Assembly (NCBI RefSeq): GCF_019443105.1 | Contig: NZ_JAHZIJ010000007.1 | Span: forward strand, 163,363 to 227,362 | DNA: 64,000 bases | Direction of reading: 5' to 3' | Origin: Paenibacillus oenotherae | GTDB taxonomy: Bacteria > Bacillota > Bacilli > Paenibacillales > Paenibacillaceae | Part shown: piece by piece, positions 33,446 to 44,650 of the stretch | How positions within the stretch are numbered: position 1 is the first letter of the stretch | How the letters are laid out: every line of letters starts with the position of its first letter | Position numbers and translations under genes: made by a program | The notes under the pieces: model-generated | Database searches by the model: none | Seen by the model: only the letters and a program-made list of their open reading frames with translations | Told to the model about the DNA's origin: nothing

Positions 33446-33942
33446 TTGACCCTTTCACCCCATAGCATTCGCATCGCATCCAAGCAAGCGAGAATACTGT
33501 TTCGTGACAGTATTATACCTTATTCACCTGGAAGAAGAAACGGCCGCAGCTCCTCGCCAGAGGACGATCCGTCATTCAAACGCCGAGACAAACGAGAGGC
33601 GAGCTAGGCGAAACATGCGAAACTGCAGTTTTTTCCTCGTTTCTGACCCCATGAAGGTGAAATGCCTGCCAGAGTGCAGGCATTTCACCTCCGCTACCCC
33701 TTAACGGTCGATTTTTTCTCAAATGCATGCATGATCGCAGGAATTTTACCATTATAGCGTTTTGCAAACCGAAATTCATGCGCATTCGCAGGCTTCTTAC
33801 TCCGACACTCTGACTTCAAACCACTTGGAGAAGGGGGTGTTGCTTCCAATCCCTCTTTTTAGTGGTTTTCGCGGCATCTTTTTACCTCATTTGGGGCTGA
33901 CTCATTGGATATTGGACCTTTCGGACAGTCCCCATTCAAGGG
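33446..33942. other. Gene-free interval holding repeat copy 2
   Basis: Outside 33602-33812 the interval has no convincing gene. Immediately left of the repeat, 33540-33600 shows only open frames without ribosome sites. Confidence 0.5.
33602..33812 (-). repeat. Structured dispersed repeat, copy 2
   Basis: Inverted relative to copy 1 (16905-17115) and very similar over 211 bp, including the perfect 15-bp stem (33655-33669 with 33676-33690) and ATCGACCGTTAAGGGGTAGC (as its reverse complement). It lies in the 497-bp gene-free interval between rluF and the SLH protein gene end. Short open frames that cross it (for example 33576-33785) arise from the repeat and are not genes. Confidence 0.88.
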
Positions 33943-36900
33943 CTAACTATCGATTAATCCTGCTTTGAGCAGCATCCGGTGAATAAGCACGGTCGTCTCT
34001 GCACGAGTTAATGACTCTCGCGGACGCAGCTCGTCACCATATCCCTTCACCAGGCCCTCGGCAATCGCTGTCCGTATCGCATCGCTCGCCCAGACCCCGA
34101 TTTGATTGCGGTCGGCGAAGACGTCCAGATCCGCTTGTGCTTCCTCAGAGCTTGCTGCCGTCGCAGCATTCGCCAGTCGCAGCGCCCGAATGATCATGAC
34201 AATCGCTTCTTGCCGTGATACCTCCCGATTGGGCCCGAATGTTCCATCCTTGAACCCATCTATGATCCCGTACGCTTTAACTGCTGCAATGGCGCCGCTA
34301 TACCAGCTCGACTCGCTGACGTCCCGGAAGGCTGCGTCTTCTCCGCCTCCCGGCAGACCAAGCGCTCTTGCAAGCAGGGCAGCAAGCTCAGCCCGAGTAA
34401 TAACAGCCTCGGGAGCGAATCGGCTGCCATCTACGCCATTTACGATCATTCTCCGATTCATGCCTTCGATTTCGGCTGCTGCCCAATGTCCTTGAATGTC
34501 TGTTAATTGGGGTGTTCGGGATACCAGTACATAAGTGCTGTTCGTAAGACTTCGAATAACGGCAGCCTGATGCCCATCCACTTCAGTAAACTCCGTCGGC
34601 ACCGGGTGTACACCAAGCTTCCGATCCCACACCACAGCCGTTGAGGCCGTTCCGGCAGCATCCTTGGGCAAGTATATCACCCGCTCCACATAACGGCTGA
34701 AGCTGGCAATCTCTCTGCTCTCGCCATTACGCACCACATTGACAGTAAAATGAACCGGATCTCCCACCAACCGGAAACCGCCTTTATCCGCCGCTTCCTG
34801 CAAGTCAGGGCTTGCTTCACCGCTGCCTTGCTCGATTGTTATTTGAGCTTCCCCGCCATTCGTCCAATCATGCCCCTGGTTTGCAATTTCAGCTAGAGGC
34901 AAGCGATATTGGCCATGCTTGGTCTTCAAAGTAATGGCTGCCGTCTTCTCGGCAAGAAGCGCTACAGCTTCACCTGAAAGCCGCAGAATGATTGTATCCG
35001 CCTCATTCTCAATCGCAACCGAGAGATTCCAATCCGTCGCAGCAGAGGTTGACTCCAGCACCTTTATCAGGGTATCCCGATTCAATAGAACATCGATGGA
35101 ACTTGCTCCACTCGCATCTCTTTGGAAGGAGGAAATGCCAGATACCTCCCTATCATTTATCCGCATTGCAAGCCAATTGCTGGCGGATGAGTCGCCGGGC
35201 GGGCTGATTGGATCTGAATTAGCGCTTGCAGCTGCACGAATCACTTCCAGCGTGTATTTTTTAACAGAACCGTCCTGCGCTGTGACACTGACCTCGAACG
35301 TGTTCTTGCCCGTTGCAAGTGCATATTCATCTGTGAACGAATTGCTGGTTACCTGCAAGCCGTTCACACGGACAATAGAGTAAGCATTAGAGGTGGCCAG
35401 CAGCATTTTCAAGCCATATACCGAATGGCCCGCCGCTGCCGAATAGCTCGTTGTCCCCGGATCAAAATCGAACTTCACCATCCCGCCCGCTCCTGAGAGC
35501 TGCCAGCCGCTCAAGCTCGAATCACTGCTCAGAGGAACGATGTTCTGCACCTCGATCATGCTAACGTTCGCATTGCCCGCCGCATCTGCCGCATAAACGG
35601 AATAAATCCCGTTCTCTTGTACAGTAAAATGATCTGTCATAGCCGCGCCTTGCGTATCAAAATACGAGATCGGGCGGCTGCCCGCTGCCCATTTCATCGC
35701 AGAAACGCTGTTGAATTCGCCGTATACCGATGCCGTTACTGAGACGGTCACGCTTCCGAAGGTTGGGCCGACAGGATCGGCTTGCAGGCGGATTACCGGA
35801 GGCTGGTCGTATGTAAACGCAATATCCACCGTTTGATCCAACGAAAGGCCACTGGCTTCTTCCTTAGCGAAGTAAGTCACTTTCTCCGCCGCTGTATTGC
35901 TCACCGCAAATGCAGCCATACCTTCGGCATTCGTCAATCCATACACCGTATCGATTACCGATCGTCCGCCATTAGCTTGAAGCTGCACCCGTTTGCCGAT
36001 GAGCGGATGGTCATAGTCGTCCTTGAGCTTCACGAAGATCGAAGCCTTGCTGCTGCCATCCGCGCGTACAACCAGGTCAGTCGCAGTAACGGCAGAGCGG
36101 GATGCACTCACCTCTCCCGGCACGAACTGAACGCTGGACATTTGTCCTATTGCACTGCCGCCAATACTTGCGCTGATCGCCGCAGTCCCTATCGTCACCG
36201 GAGCCGTCAGCGTCGCCGTGTAGGTCCCGTTGTTATGGTCTGTCACCGCACCCACCGCGCCTAGCGTCGAACCGATTACGACCGTCGCTCCTCCAATCGT
36301 CAAGTCATTGCCCTGTGCGTCCTTCAGCTTCACGCTGACCGTCGTCTGGCTCTTCCCGTCAGCGGTCAGTGTAGCGTCACCGACTGTTAGCGTACTAGTC
36401 GCCGAGGACGGCACCCCAGGGGCAAACTGGACGCTGGTTGTCGCCGCTAGCGTACTACCGCCTACACTTGCACTGATCGTCCCGGTTCCTACCGTCACCG
36501 GAGCCGTCAGCATCGCCGTGTAGGTCCCGTTGTTGTGATCCGTCACCGTACCCACCGCGCCTAGCGTCGAGGCGATTACTACCGTTGCTCCTCCGGTCGT
36601 CAGATCATTGCCCTGTGCGTCCTTCAGCTTCACGCTGACCGTCATCTGGCTCGTTCCGTCTGCGGTCAGGACAGCTTCGTCCACTGTCAGCGTGCTGGTC
36701 GCCGCGGACGATGCACCCGGCACGAACTGAACGCTGGCTGTCGCCGCTAGTGTACTGCCGCCTACACTTGCGCTGATCGTCCCGGTGCCTACCGTCACCG
36801 GAGCCGTCAATGTCGCTGTATAGGTGCCGTTGTTATGATCCGTCACAGCACCGACCGCGCCTAGCGTCGATGCGATTGCGACCGCTGCTCCTCCGGTCGT

Positions 36901-39333
36901 CAAATTATTGCCCTGCGCGTCCTTCAGCTTCACGCTGACCGTCGTCTGGCTCGTTCCGTCAGCGGTCAGGACAGCTTCGTCCACTGTCAGCGTGCTGGTC
37001 GCTGCGGACGATGCACCTGGCACGAACTGAACGCTGGCTGTCGCTGCTAGCGTACTGCCGCCTACACTTGCACTGATCGTCCCGGAACCTACCGTCACCG
37101 GAGCCGTCAGCGTCGCCGTATAGGTGCCGTTGTTATGATCCGTCACGGCGCCGACCGCACCTAGCGTCGATGCGATTACTACCGTCGACCCTCCGGTCGT
37201 CAGGGCATTGCCCTGCACGTCCTTCAGCTTCACGCTGACCGTCGTCTGGCTCGTTCCGTCAGCAGTCAGGGCTGCATCGCCCGTTTCAACCGTACTGGTC
37301 ACCGGAGACGATGCACCCGGCACGAACTGGACGCTAGTCGTCGCTGTTATCTCACTGCCGCCTACACTTGCACTGATCGTCCCGGCACCTACCGTCACTG
37401 GAGCCGTCAATGTCGCTGTATAGGTGCCGTTATTGTGATCCGTCACAGCGCCGACAGTACCTAGCGTTGATACAATTACTACCGTTGCTCCTCCGGTCGT
37501 CAGAGCATTGCCCTGCGCATCCTTCAGCTTCACGCTGACCGTCGTCTGGCTCGTTCCGTCTGCGGTCAGAGCTGCATCGCCCGTTTCAACCGTACTGGTC
37601 GCCGGAGACGGTGCTCCAGGTACGAACTGAACGCTCGCTGTCGCTGCTAGCGTACTGCCGCCTACACTTGCACTGATCGTCCCGGCACCTACCGTCACTG
37701 GAGCCGTCAATGTCGCTGTATAGGTGCCGTTATTGTGATCCGTCACAGCGCCGACAGTACCTAGCGTTGATACAATTACTACCGTTGCTCCTCCGGTCGT
37801 CAGAGCATTGCCCTGCGCGTCCTTCAGCTTCACGCTGACCGTCGTCTGGCTCGTTCCGTCTGCGGTCAGAGCTGCAACGCCCGTTTCAACCGTACTAGTC
37901 GCCGGAGACGGTGCTCCAGGTACGAACTGAACGCTCGCTGTCGCCGCTAGCGCACTGCCGCCTACACTTGCGCTGATCGTCCCGGTGCCTACCGTCACCG
38001 GAGCCGTCAATGTCGCTGTATAGGTGCCGTTGTTATGATCCGTCACAGCACCCACCGCGCCTAGCGTCGATGCGATTGTAACCGCTGCTCCTCCGGTCGT
38101 CAGAGCATTGCCCTGTGCGTCCTTCAGCTTCACGCTGACCGTTGTCTGGCTCGTCCCATCAGCAGCCAGCGCTGCATCGCCCGCTTCAATCGTACTGGTC
38201 ACCGGAGACGATGCACCCGGCACGAACTGAACGCTCGCTGTCGCCGCTAGCGTACTGCCGCCTACACTTGCACTGATCGTCCCCGAACCTACCGTCACCG
38301 GAGCCGTCAATGTCGCCGTATAGGTGCCGTTGTTGTGGTTCGTCACCGCACCCACCGTACCCAGCGTTGATGCGATTGCGACCGCTGCTCCTCCAGTCGT
38401 CAAATTATTGCCCTGCGCGTCCTTCAGCTTCACGCTGACCGTTGTCTGGCTCGTCCCATCAGCGGTCAGCGCTGCAACGCCCGCTTCAACCGTACTGGTC
38501 GCCGGGGACGGCGCACCTGGCACGAACTGGACGCTAGTCGTCGCTGTTATCGGAATCCCGCTGACATATGCGCTGATCGCCGCTGTGCCCACCGTCACCG
38601 GAGCCGTCAATGTCGCGGTGTAGGTACCATTGTTATGATCCGTCACCACACCCACTGTGCCTAGTGTCGATAAGATGGTTACCGTCGCTCCTCCGGTCGT
38701 CAGATCAGTACCTTGCGCATCCTTCAGCTTCACGCTGATCGTCGTCTGGCTGACTCCATCTGCAACAAGACTGGAATGGGCGCGGGAAACCAAGCTTTCT
38801 GACGGAGAGGTAGAGTAATCCCCAATCATGTACGTTCTGAACGAGAAATCGTGGCCAAAAGCTGACGAGGACCCTCTAGTGTACACATTGCCACCGCTCA
38901 TGTACCACGCATAGCCATTAGAGACTCCTCCATATTCTGTGGAGACAACCATCCGATACATCGTTTCCCTCTTTAAGTAAGGCAGTGTTCCGGAGAAATC
39001 GATCGGAACCCAGCCTGCGCTTTGCCCCGCCGACAGCGCCGTAGCAAGCGGTGTCGATAAATCTCCTTCCTTATAGAGGCTCACCTTAATGAGGCCGGGG
39101 GAGCCAACGCTTCCGTCAATATTGAGATCGATTTGGCTAAGATTTCCGGTAATTGCCGGGGTAAATGTCTGGAAGCGCGAATAATCAGCGTTAAAAAATA
39201 CATTTCCAGCTGTAACTGCCTGCTCTTGATCCAGCACGGCTGGACCTGTAGCAAATACACCACCCCCGGTTGGCATTCCTAAAGTAACCATCGCTATAAG
39301 AACCATTGCAACCCATCGCTTCAAACCTTTCAT
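33943..39333 (-). CDS. Large SLH-domain surface protein with invasin-like Ig repeats
   Basis: 1796 residues. Signal peptide 1-28 (MKGLKRWVAMVLIAMVTLGM...FAT). Residues 30-185 are beta-rich. About 190-1090 consist of nine near-identical 100-residue Big_1/invasin-type Ig repeats (LTADGTSQTTVSVKLKDAQG start, STLGTVGAVTDHNNGTYTAT middle, QFVPG end), then a tenth diverged copy (VRADGSSKASIFVKLKDDYD). A cadherin-like beta-sandwich with YTLEVIR follows near 1330, then three SLH modules at the C-terminus (WAAAEIEGMNRRMIVNGVDG; SSWYSGAIAAVKAYGIIDGF; ASDAIRTAIAEGLVKGYGDE), which bind pyruvylated wall polymer. It is probably a surface adhesin or S-layer-associated protein. GGAGGATAAGC precedes ATG. Divergent from the LuxR regulator, with 285 bp between. 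Confidence 0.9.
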   Translation of the reverse strand: MKGLKRWVAMVLIAMVTLGMPTGGGVFATGPAVLDQEQAVTAGNVFFNADYSRFQTFTPAITGNLSQIDLNIDGSVGSPGLIKVSLYKEGDLSTPLATALSAGQSAGWVPIDFSGTLPYLKRETMYRMVVSTEYGGVSNGYAWYMSGGNVYTRGSSSAFGHDFSFRTYMIGDYSTSPSESLVSRAHSSLVADGVSQTTISVKLKDAQGTDLTTGGATVTILSTLGTVGVVTDHNNGTYTATLTAPVTVGTAAISAYVSGIPITATTSVQFVPGAPSPATSTVEAGVAALTADGTSQTTVSVKLKDAQGNNLTTGGAAVAIASTLGTVGAVTNHNNGTYTATLTAPVTVGSGTISASVGGSTLAATASVQFVPGASSPVTSTIEAGDAALAADGTSQTTVSVKLKDAQGNALTTGGAAVTIASTLGAVGAVTDHNNGTYTATLTAPVTVGTGTISASVGGSALAATASVQFVPGAPSPATSTVETGVAALTADGTSQTTVSVKLKDAQGNALTTGGATVVIVSTLGTVGAVTDHNNGTYTATLTAPVTVGAGTISASVGGSTLAATASVQFVPGAPSPATSTVETGDAALTADGTSQTTVSVKLKDAQGNALTTGGATVVIVSTLGTVGAVTDHNNGTYTATLTAPVTVGAGTISASVGGSEITATTSVQFVPGASSPVTSTVETGDAALTADGTSQTTVSVKLKDVQGNALTTGGSTVVIASTLGAVGAVTDHNNGTYTATLTAPVTVGSGTISASVGGSTLAATASVQFVPGASSAATSTLTVDEAVLTADGTSQTTVSVKLKDAQGNNLTTGGAAVAIASTLGAVGAVTDHNNGTYTATLTAPVTVGTGTISASVGGSTLAATASVQFVPGASSAATSTLTVDEAVLTADGTSQMTVSVKLKDAQGNDLTTGGATVVIASTLGAVGTVTDHNNGTYTAMLTAPVTVGTGTISASVGGSTLAATTSVQFAPGVPSSATSTLTVGDATLTADGKSQTTVSVKLKDAQGNDLTIGGATVVIGSTLGAVGAVTDHNNGTYTATLTAPVTIGTAAISASIGGSAIGQMSSVQFVPGEVSASRSAVTATDLVVRADGSSKASIFVKLKDDYDHPLIGKRVQLQANGGRSVIDTVYGLTNAEGMAAFAVSNTAAEKVTYFAKEEASGLSLDQTVDIAFTYDQPPVIRLQADPVGPTFGSVTVSVTASVYGEFNSVSAMKWAAGSRPISYFDTQGAAMTDHFTVQENGIYSVYAADAAGNANVSMIEVQNIVPLSSDSSLSGWQLSGAGGMVKFDFDPGTTSYSAAAGHSVYGLKMLLATSNAYSIVRVNGLQVTSNSFTDEYALATGKNTFEVSVTAQDGSVKKYTLEVIRAAASANSDPISPPGDSSASNWLAMRINDREVSGISSFQRDASGASSIDVLLNRDTLIKVLESTSAATDWNLSVAIENEADTIILRLSGEAVALLAEKTAAITLKTKHGQYRLPLAEIANQGHDWTNGGEAQITIEQGSGEASPDLQEAADKGGFRLVGDPVHFTVNVVRNGESREIASFSRYVERVIYLPKDAAGTASTAVVWDRKLGVHPVPTEFTEVDGHQAAVIRSLTNSTYVLVSRTPQLTDIQGHWAAAEIEGMNRRMIVNGVDGSRFAPEAVITRAELAALLARALGLPGGGEDAAFRDVSESSWYSGAIAAVKAYGIIDGFKDGTFGPNREVSRQEAIVMIIRALRLANAATAASSEEAQADLDVFADRNQIGVWASDAIRTAIAEGLVKGYGDELRPRESLTRAETTVLIHRMLLKAGLIDS
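36107..38770 (-). repeat. Nine 300-bp tandem repeats in the SLH adhesin gene
   Basis: Period exactly 300 bp (100 codons), in frame. Several adjacent units are almost identical at the DNA level (for example around 37440-37620 and 37740-37920), which indicates recent duplication or gene conversion and makes copy number prone to change. Confidence 0.9.
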
Positions 39334-39618
39334 GCTTATCCTCCGTTTTCTGCTTACGATGTTATAAACCTCTCGTATTCAATCCCGTTACTAAAGTCAT
39401 GTTAAGAGTAAGATAAATCCCTTCATCTCTCCATACCTATAAAGGAGTATCTTCCTTGCTATAAAGCATAAAAATGCACTAATATCCACTACACCCTATA
39501 AAATATAGGATAATATGTAAACTACATTTGCAATTGTGATGAACTGCTGGTTGGCTTCAGTAAATTCCATTACAATAGAATGCAAGACTTAGGAAATTGA
39601 CATCAGAGGTGTGCGAGG

Positions 39619-42600
39619 ATGAACGCAAAGAATGATTTTGAGAGGCTAACCAGCCATTCAGAGCTTGTAGGGCATGCCTCTGATGTGACACAGGCTCATG
39701 AAGCTGGCATGACGCTTAGAGAATATATGAAGGGACAAATGTCTCTGAGCCCGGATCTGTTTCTCCCGCTCGCCAGAGCCATTACAGCAAGTGTAGGACA
39801 GCTTCATCAGCAGCAGATCATTCATCTCGATTTGCGGCCGGAGCGAATCAATGTGCTTGCGGCTGGACAAGAGGCCTGCCTGAGCGATTCAGGCTGTGCC
39901 GTGCAGCGTAGTGCTGATGGCTATGAACGCCCGGCTGGCTCCGGCCTCTTCGAAGCAGGCTTGCCTTACTGCTCGCCCGAGAATACGGGCAGAATGCTGC
40001 GATCAGTAGATGAGCGCAGCGATCTTTATTCATTAGGCATTATTTTCTACGAAATGCTGACTGGCCGTCCCCCTTTTCTGGCTGACAAACCGCTTGAATG
40101 GGTGTATATGCATCTGGCGCAAAGCCCCCCGTCTTTAACCAACCTAAACGCACTTTTGCCCGGCGGTCTTGAAGCGATCATTATGAAGCTGCTGGAGAAA
40201 AATCCGGATAACCGTTACCAGAATACCGGCTTTCTCATTGCCGATCTGGATAAAATAGGACGTGCTCACGATACGTTCTTCATAGAGCCGGGATTCTACG
40301 GTAGAGAGCATGAAATTTCATTGCTGACTCAGGCCTTTTATTCCGCTTGCCTGGGCTCAACGGAAATGGTTTACGTGTCGGGCGAAGCTGGGATCGGCAA
40401 AACAAGCTTGATGGATGAGATGTTCCGTAAACAGCAGCATGCACGGAATTTCTTCTACATCACCGGAAAGTTCGAGCAACTATCGAAGGAGAGCCCTTAT
40501 CACCCGATTACCCAGGCGTTTCGCGGATTAATACGCCATCTGCTCGGGGAACAAAAGCATCGGTCCGAGCTGTGGAAGCTGAAGCTGCAAGAGGCTTTGG
40601 GCTCCAACGCCAACGTGATTACAGCGATTATTCCCGAAGCCGGGCTTCTATTAGGCGGCTCACAGGCTGTAGAGGAGCTTCCGGCCCATGAATCGAAGAA
40701 ACGGTTCATTTATGTTTTTCGCAAATTTGTACAAGCGCTGGCTTCCAAGGAGCATCCTATCGTGCTGTTCATCGATGATCTGCAGTGGGCCAATTCCTCA
40801 TCCCTTCAGTTGATTCATGCGCTGCTATGCGACCCGGAATGCCAATACCTGATGTTTGTCTGCGCTTATCGCCATACAGAGATAGACCTGAGCAAGCTGC
40901 CGGGATACGAGATGGATGGAAGCATCTCCGATCAGGCGGTTGTCCGCCATATTCATCTGTCTCCGCTGAGCTTGGAGCAAATGAACCTTATTGTGATGGA
41001 GACGCTTAATAGCCATGAGGATACTACGCTCTCCTTGACTGAATTGCTGTATCATCAATCAGGCGGCAATCCGTTTCATTTCAAACAAATCTTGCTCCGC
41101 TTGCAGGGTGACGGCATTCTGCTGTACAACCACGAGAAGCGCTGCTGGCAGTGGGATCTGGGACAGGTAATCGGGCAGGAGCCAAGCTATGCCATCCACG
41201 ATCTGATCACGCACAGGCTGCAGCGCCTTTCAAGTGATGCGCAGGAGCTGCTCCAGGTCGCAGCCTGTGTAGGCAACACCTTTCACCCGCTTCTGATAGC
41301 CAGCATTGGGAATGGAAGCATGGAAGACAGCATGGCAGAATGGTCCGTGATTGAAGCCGAAGGGATTATTCTGCCATTCGAGACAGAGAAATTCCGCTTT
41401 GCTCACGATAACATACAGAAGCTTATATACAGCCGGATGGATGATGAAGCGAGGCAGGCTATCCACCTCCGGATAGGCAGATGCATGAACGGGCAGGACG
41501 CACACGGTTATGGAGAGAGTGAGTTTGATGCTGTCAACCATCTTAATCGGGGCTCCCGGACAATAAAGGATGAACAGGAACTGCTGCTGCTCGCAAAGCT
41601 GAATCTGGATGCGGGGAACCGTGCCAAGGCCTCTTCCGCCTACGATATTGCGTTAGGGTATTTCGGAAAAGGGGTCGAGCTGTTAGCAGCGGAAGATTGG
41701 AACAGAGAGTTCGAGCTCTGCTTCGAACTGCATGCACAGAAAGCGGAATGTGAATATTTGTGCGGGAATCATCAGAGGTCCCAGCGGGAAATCGACTTCT
41801 TGCTCGGTCATGCGCGCAATCCCGTTGAGCGAAGCAGGGTGCAGATGATCCGGATTATGCAGTACATCAATCAAGGCAAATATTTGGAAGGCACTGCGCT
41901 TGGGCTGGACAGCCTGAGAGAGCTTCAAATTAACGTTGCGCCCAATCCGGGGAACTTGATGCTTCTGATGGAAGGGAAGCGGATTGAGCTGCTGCTGCGC
42001 AATCGGTATGACAGGCTCGCTCATATGGAGGAAATGTCGGATCGGGAGCGGATCGCCGCGATGAATCTGATTTTTGCAATTATACCCTCCACCTTCTTCA
42101 CGAATAAGAAGGTTTATTTTCTGCTGATGTGCAGAGCGATTCAATTGTCTCTCAAATATGGCAACACCCCGGTTTCTGCGGCTGTCTATTCTGCATACGG
42201 GATGCTTCTGGGGAGCGCACTCGGCAAATTCGATAAAGGCTTTGCAATCGGCAAGGTGGGCGTGGAGCTGTCCGAGCGTTACAATATCGCTTCGATCAAA
42301 AGCAAAACCTACACCGTATACGGCGGTGTTCTTTGCCAATTTGCCGGCAATGCCCGCGAAGGAGACCTCTATTTGGCACAGGCGCTCCGTTTTGGCATGG
42401 ATTCGGGAGACTATGTGTTCGCCAGCTATGCCATCGGCGCGCATATCAATTCCTTGTACACGAGAGCCCCGTTAAGTGAACTAGCCAGAGCGATTGCAGA
42501 CTATATGGCAGTGCTCGATACAACCAATGATGAATTCGTAAGGCAGAATTTCTACCTCTATCAGCAATTTATTCTGGCTCTTCAGGGCGGGACGGCTGCG

Positions 42601-44109
42601 CCGGATTCCTTCAGCAGCGCTGGCTTTGAGGAGGAGGAATTTCTAGACCGTATTCGCAAGGAGGAGACCTCGGCCACCACCTTGTTCCAATACAGCACGT
42701 ATAAGACTCAGCTTTGCTATTTCCTGGGCAGCTATGAGGAGGCCGTCCGCTGGGCCAGACAAGCGAGATCGTACGAAGCATATGCCACTCATTTGCCCCA
42801 TTTGCCGGAATGCCTATTCTATGAATCGCTCGCCGCTTTGGCTGCCTATACACCGGCAAAGAGGGGGCCATCTATCGAAAAGGGCTTGCTTCGCAGTCTT
42901 CGTCGCTACAGACAATGGGCAGCATGGAGCCCGGCTAATTATCAGTCCAAGCAGCATCTTCTTCAGGCTGAATTTGCCCGGGTCTCCAGCGAATTTAGTG
43001 TAGCTGAAGAGATGTATGACAGAGCCATCCGCGAGGCAAGAGAGCAAGGCGATATGCAGGTGACAAGCCTTGCCGGAGAGCTCGCCGCGAGCTATTATTC
43101 AAGCCGTGGCAAGAGCAAGGCGGCGTTATTTTATTTGCAATTGGCTGTTGAGGGGTTCAAGCAATGGGGCGTGGCGGTGAAGGCAGCGCAGTTGGAAGCA
43201 CGGATGCTGCACTGGCAGCAGCAAGAGAACGCCGCTGAGACGTCTGTGGGCACACAGACGCCGGCGGGAAGGAATGCTGCAGAGCGGGCGGCAGGCGCGG
43301 GGAGCAACCGGAGCGAGCCTCATTCTGTCGACAACGTTGATCTCGCAGCGCTGCTTGCAACGACCCGGGCGATAGCGAATCAGACAGACCTGGATGCTGT
43401 GCTTGCGGAAATCATGAATACGATTATGAAATATGCGGGGGCCAGCAAGGGCGCACTGCTTACAGGCAGCAATGATGCGCTTTATATTCAGGTCTATGCG
43501 GATTCGGTGGCGCAGGCTGCCCCATTCCCTCTGGAGCTGAATGACAGCTCGCTCTTGCCGGAAGGGATCATCAGATATGTCTTTCGTACACAGGAGGATG
43601 TCCATTATACCGCCGGAGAACAGAGCTGGCTCATTCACAACCCGTATATTGCGAAGCACCGGCCACAATCCTCCCTGTGCATCCCCGTCACTATTCATGG
43701 CACGATGCTGGGCGTTCTTTACCTTGAGAATAAGCTTGCAAGCGATGTATTCACTTATGATCGCATGGCCGTTATCCTCGCTATGGCATCACATGGCATG
43801 CTGATGTGCGTGCTGCAAGGCTCGCCTGACCTGCCTGATACGGAACCGCATTCGGTGGAAGAAGCGAAGTCCCTGCCAGCCAGGATGGAGGAACCACTCA
43901 CGGATCGTGAGCTGGAGGTGCTCGCATTACTGGCTGCAGGATTATCCAACAAGGAAATTGCCGATCATTTGATTATTGCCATCAGTACGGTTAAGGTCCA
44001 TGTGAAAAATATTTTCGCCAAATTAAAGGTCAATCGGCGTACAAAGGCAATCGCGCAAGCCAAAGAGCTGAAGCTGCTCGATCAGGGTACGCAGCATTCC
44101 TCACGCTAA
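39619..44109 (+). CDS. Kinase-like/AAA ATPase/GAF/LuxR multidomain regulator
   Basis: 1496 residues. Residues 45-215 are a Ser/Thr kinase-like C-lobe with [12 protein letters not shown] (D71 in the HRD-like position, catalytic Lys replaced by Arg), SDSG in place of DFG, and [20 protein letters not shown]; the N-lobe with glycine loop and VAIK Lys is absent, so it is probably a pseudokinase. Walker A GEAGIGKT is at 255-262 and LFIDDLQW forms Walker B of a STAND-type ATPase. A long helical middle (about 620-1150) resembles TPR arrays. GAF is near 1240-1400 ([24 protein letters not shown]). LuxR HTH is near 1430-1490 ([21 protein letters not shown]). Related proteins are histidine kinase-ending; this one ends in LuxR. 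Divergent from the SLH gene, so it may control it. GAGGTGTGCGAGG precedes ATG. Confidence 0.88.
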   Translation: MNAKNDFERLTSHSELVGHASDVTQAHEAGMTLREYMKGQMSLSPDLFLPLARAITASVGQLHQQQIIHLDLRPERINVLAAGQEACLSDSGCAVQRSADGYERPAGSGLFEAGLPYCSPENTGRMLRSVDERSDLYSLGIIFYEMLTGRPPFLADKPLEWVYMHLAQSPPSLTNLNALLPGGLEAIIMKLLEKNPDNRYQNTGFLIADLDKIGRAHDTFFIEPGFYGREHEISLLTQAFYSACLGSTEMVYVSGEAGIGKTSLMDEMFRKQQHARNFFYITGKFEQLSKESPYHPITQAFRGLIRHLLGEQKHRSELWKLKLQEALGSNANVITAIIPEAGLLLGGSQAVEELPAHESKKRFIYVFRKFVQALASKEHPIVLFIDDLQWANSSSLQLIHALLCDPECQYLMFVCAYRHTEIDLSKLPGYEMDGSISDQAVVRHIHLSPLSLEQMNLIVMETLNSHEDTTLSLTELLYHQSGGNPFHFKQILLRLQGDGILLYNHEKRCWQWDLGQVIGQEPSYAIHDLITHRLQRLSSDAQELLQVAACVGNTFHPLLIASIGNGSMEDSMAEWSVIEAEGIILPFETEKFRFAHDNIQKLIYSRMDDEARQAIHLRIGRCMNGQDAHGYGESEFDAVNHLNRGSRTIKDEQELLLLAKLNLDAGNRAKASSAYDIALGYFGKGVELLAAEDWNREFELCFELHAQKAECEYLCGNHQRSQREIDFLLGHARNPVERSRVQMIRIMQYINQGKYLEGTALGLDSLRELQINVAPNPGNLMLLMEGKRIELLLRNRYDRLAHMEEMSDRERIAAMNLIFAIIPSTFFTNKKVYFLLMCRAIQLSLKYGNTPVSAAVYSAYGMLLGSALGKFDKGFAIGKVGVELSERYNIASIKSKTYTVYGGVLCQFAGNAREGDLYLAQALRFGMDSGDYVFASYAIGAHINSLYTRAPLSELARAIADYMAVLDTTNDEFVRQNFYLYQQFILALQGGTAAPDSFSSAGFEEEEFLDRIRKEETSATTLFQYSTYKTQLCYFLGSYEEAVRWARQARSYEAYATHLPHLPECLFYESLAALAAYTPAKRGPSIEKGLLRSLRRYRQWAAWSPANYQSKQHLLQAEFARVSSEFSVAEEMYDRAIREAREQGDMQVTSLAGELAASYYSSRGKSKAALFYLQLAVEGFKQWGVAVKAAQLEARMLHWQQQENAAETSVGTQTPAGRNAAERAAGAGSNRSEPHSVDNVDLAALLATTRAIANQTDLDAVLAEIMNTIMKYAGASKGALLTGSNDALYIQVYADSVAQAAPFPLELNDSSLLPEGIIRYVFRTQEDVHYTAGEQSWLIHNPYIAKHRPQSSLCIPVTIHGTMLGVLYLENKLASDVFTYDRMAVILAMASHGMLMCVLQGSPDLPDTEPHSVEEAKSLPARMEEPLTDRELEVLALLAAGLSNKEIADHLIIAISTVKVHVKNIFAKLKVNRRTKAIAQAKELKLLDQGTQHSSR

Positions 44110-44136
44110 TTATAGTGCTGCATGGAATCGCAGGAT

Positions 44137-44160
44137 GCTTGGCGTCTTCGCCTGCCAAGC
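44137..44160 (+). terminator. Weak hairpin after the LuxR-type regulator gene
   Basis: GCTTGGC (44137-44143) pairs with GCCAAGC (44154-44160), followed by TTCTGT. No T-run, so only a weak terminator or processing stem. Confidence 0.4.
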
Positions 44161-44175
44161 TTCTGTCCACTGCTC

Positions 44176-44613
44176 TTAACGCTTGCCGCTGCTGCAGGTA
44201 TCAGCAGCCGTGGCATCAATTAAGAATGAAATATCCTCGTTATGCGTATGAATAACGAACGTTGCTCCGAGACGCTTATAGACGAGCCGCGGATTGCTCG
44301 TGCGCGTAATAACGTAGATCGGATTGGAAGTCCACGCACGGCACATATCAATATATCGGCAGCACAGATTCAGGCTGCTTTCGAAGAGAATGACCTTGCC
44401 GATCTCATAATTCGGCATCGTCCATGTCTCTTCTTTGGATGATTTCACCATCACAAACTTTTTAATGCCGATGGACTCCAATCGTCTCATCTCTTCCTTG
44501 TTGTTGACGATAGCCGCACAAGGCAGCTTCTTCAGCATAAGCTGGCGGATGAAATCCTCCCCTGTTTTGCTAGGCGCTGATACAAGAACATGCGCTTGAT
44601 CCCGATGATCCAT
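44176..44613 (-). CDS. Small RCK/TrkA-N-like protein under c-di-AMP riboswitch control
   Basis: 145 residues from ATG 44613, with TAGGAGGAGAATTCAA upstream; longer starts lack a site. Residues 6-25 (HVLVSAPSKTGEDFIRQLML) would be the first strand and nucleotide loop of a Rossmann fold, but the GxGxxG is replaced by SAPSKTG. The second half, PIYVITRTSNPRLVYKRLGA, then FVIHTHNED, matches the end of RCK_N domains (RxNDPExxxLxxLGAD). I therefore propose a degenerate RCK/TrkA-N protein, of the kind that gates potassium transporters. The upstream c-di-AMP riboswitch, which often controls potassium uptake, fits. No transporter gene is adjacent. Confidence 0.6.
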   Translation of the reverse strand: MDHRDQAHVLVSAPSKTGEDFIRQLMLKKLPCAAIVNNKEEMRRLESIGIKKFVMVKSSKEETWTMPNYEIGKVILFESSLNLCCRYIDMCRAWTSNPIYVITRTSNPRLVYKRLGATFVIHTHNEDISFLIDATAADTCSSGKR

Positions 44614-44650
44614 TTGAATTCTCCTCCTATGTTTTCGAAGAGGAGGCAAC

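Noticed and set aside
36230-38623. Open frames on the plus strand inside the SLH adhesin repeats
   Set aside because: They recur with the 300-bp period of the coding repeats on the other strand.
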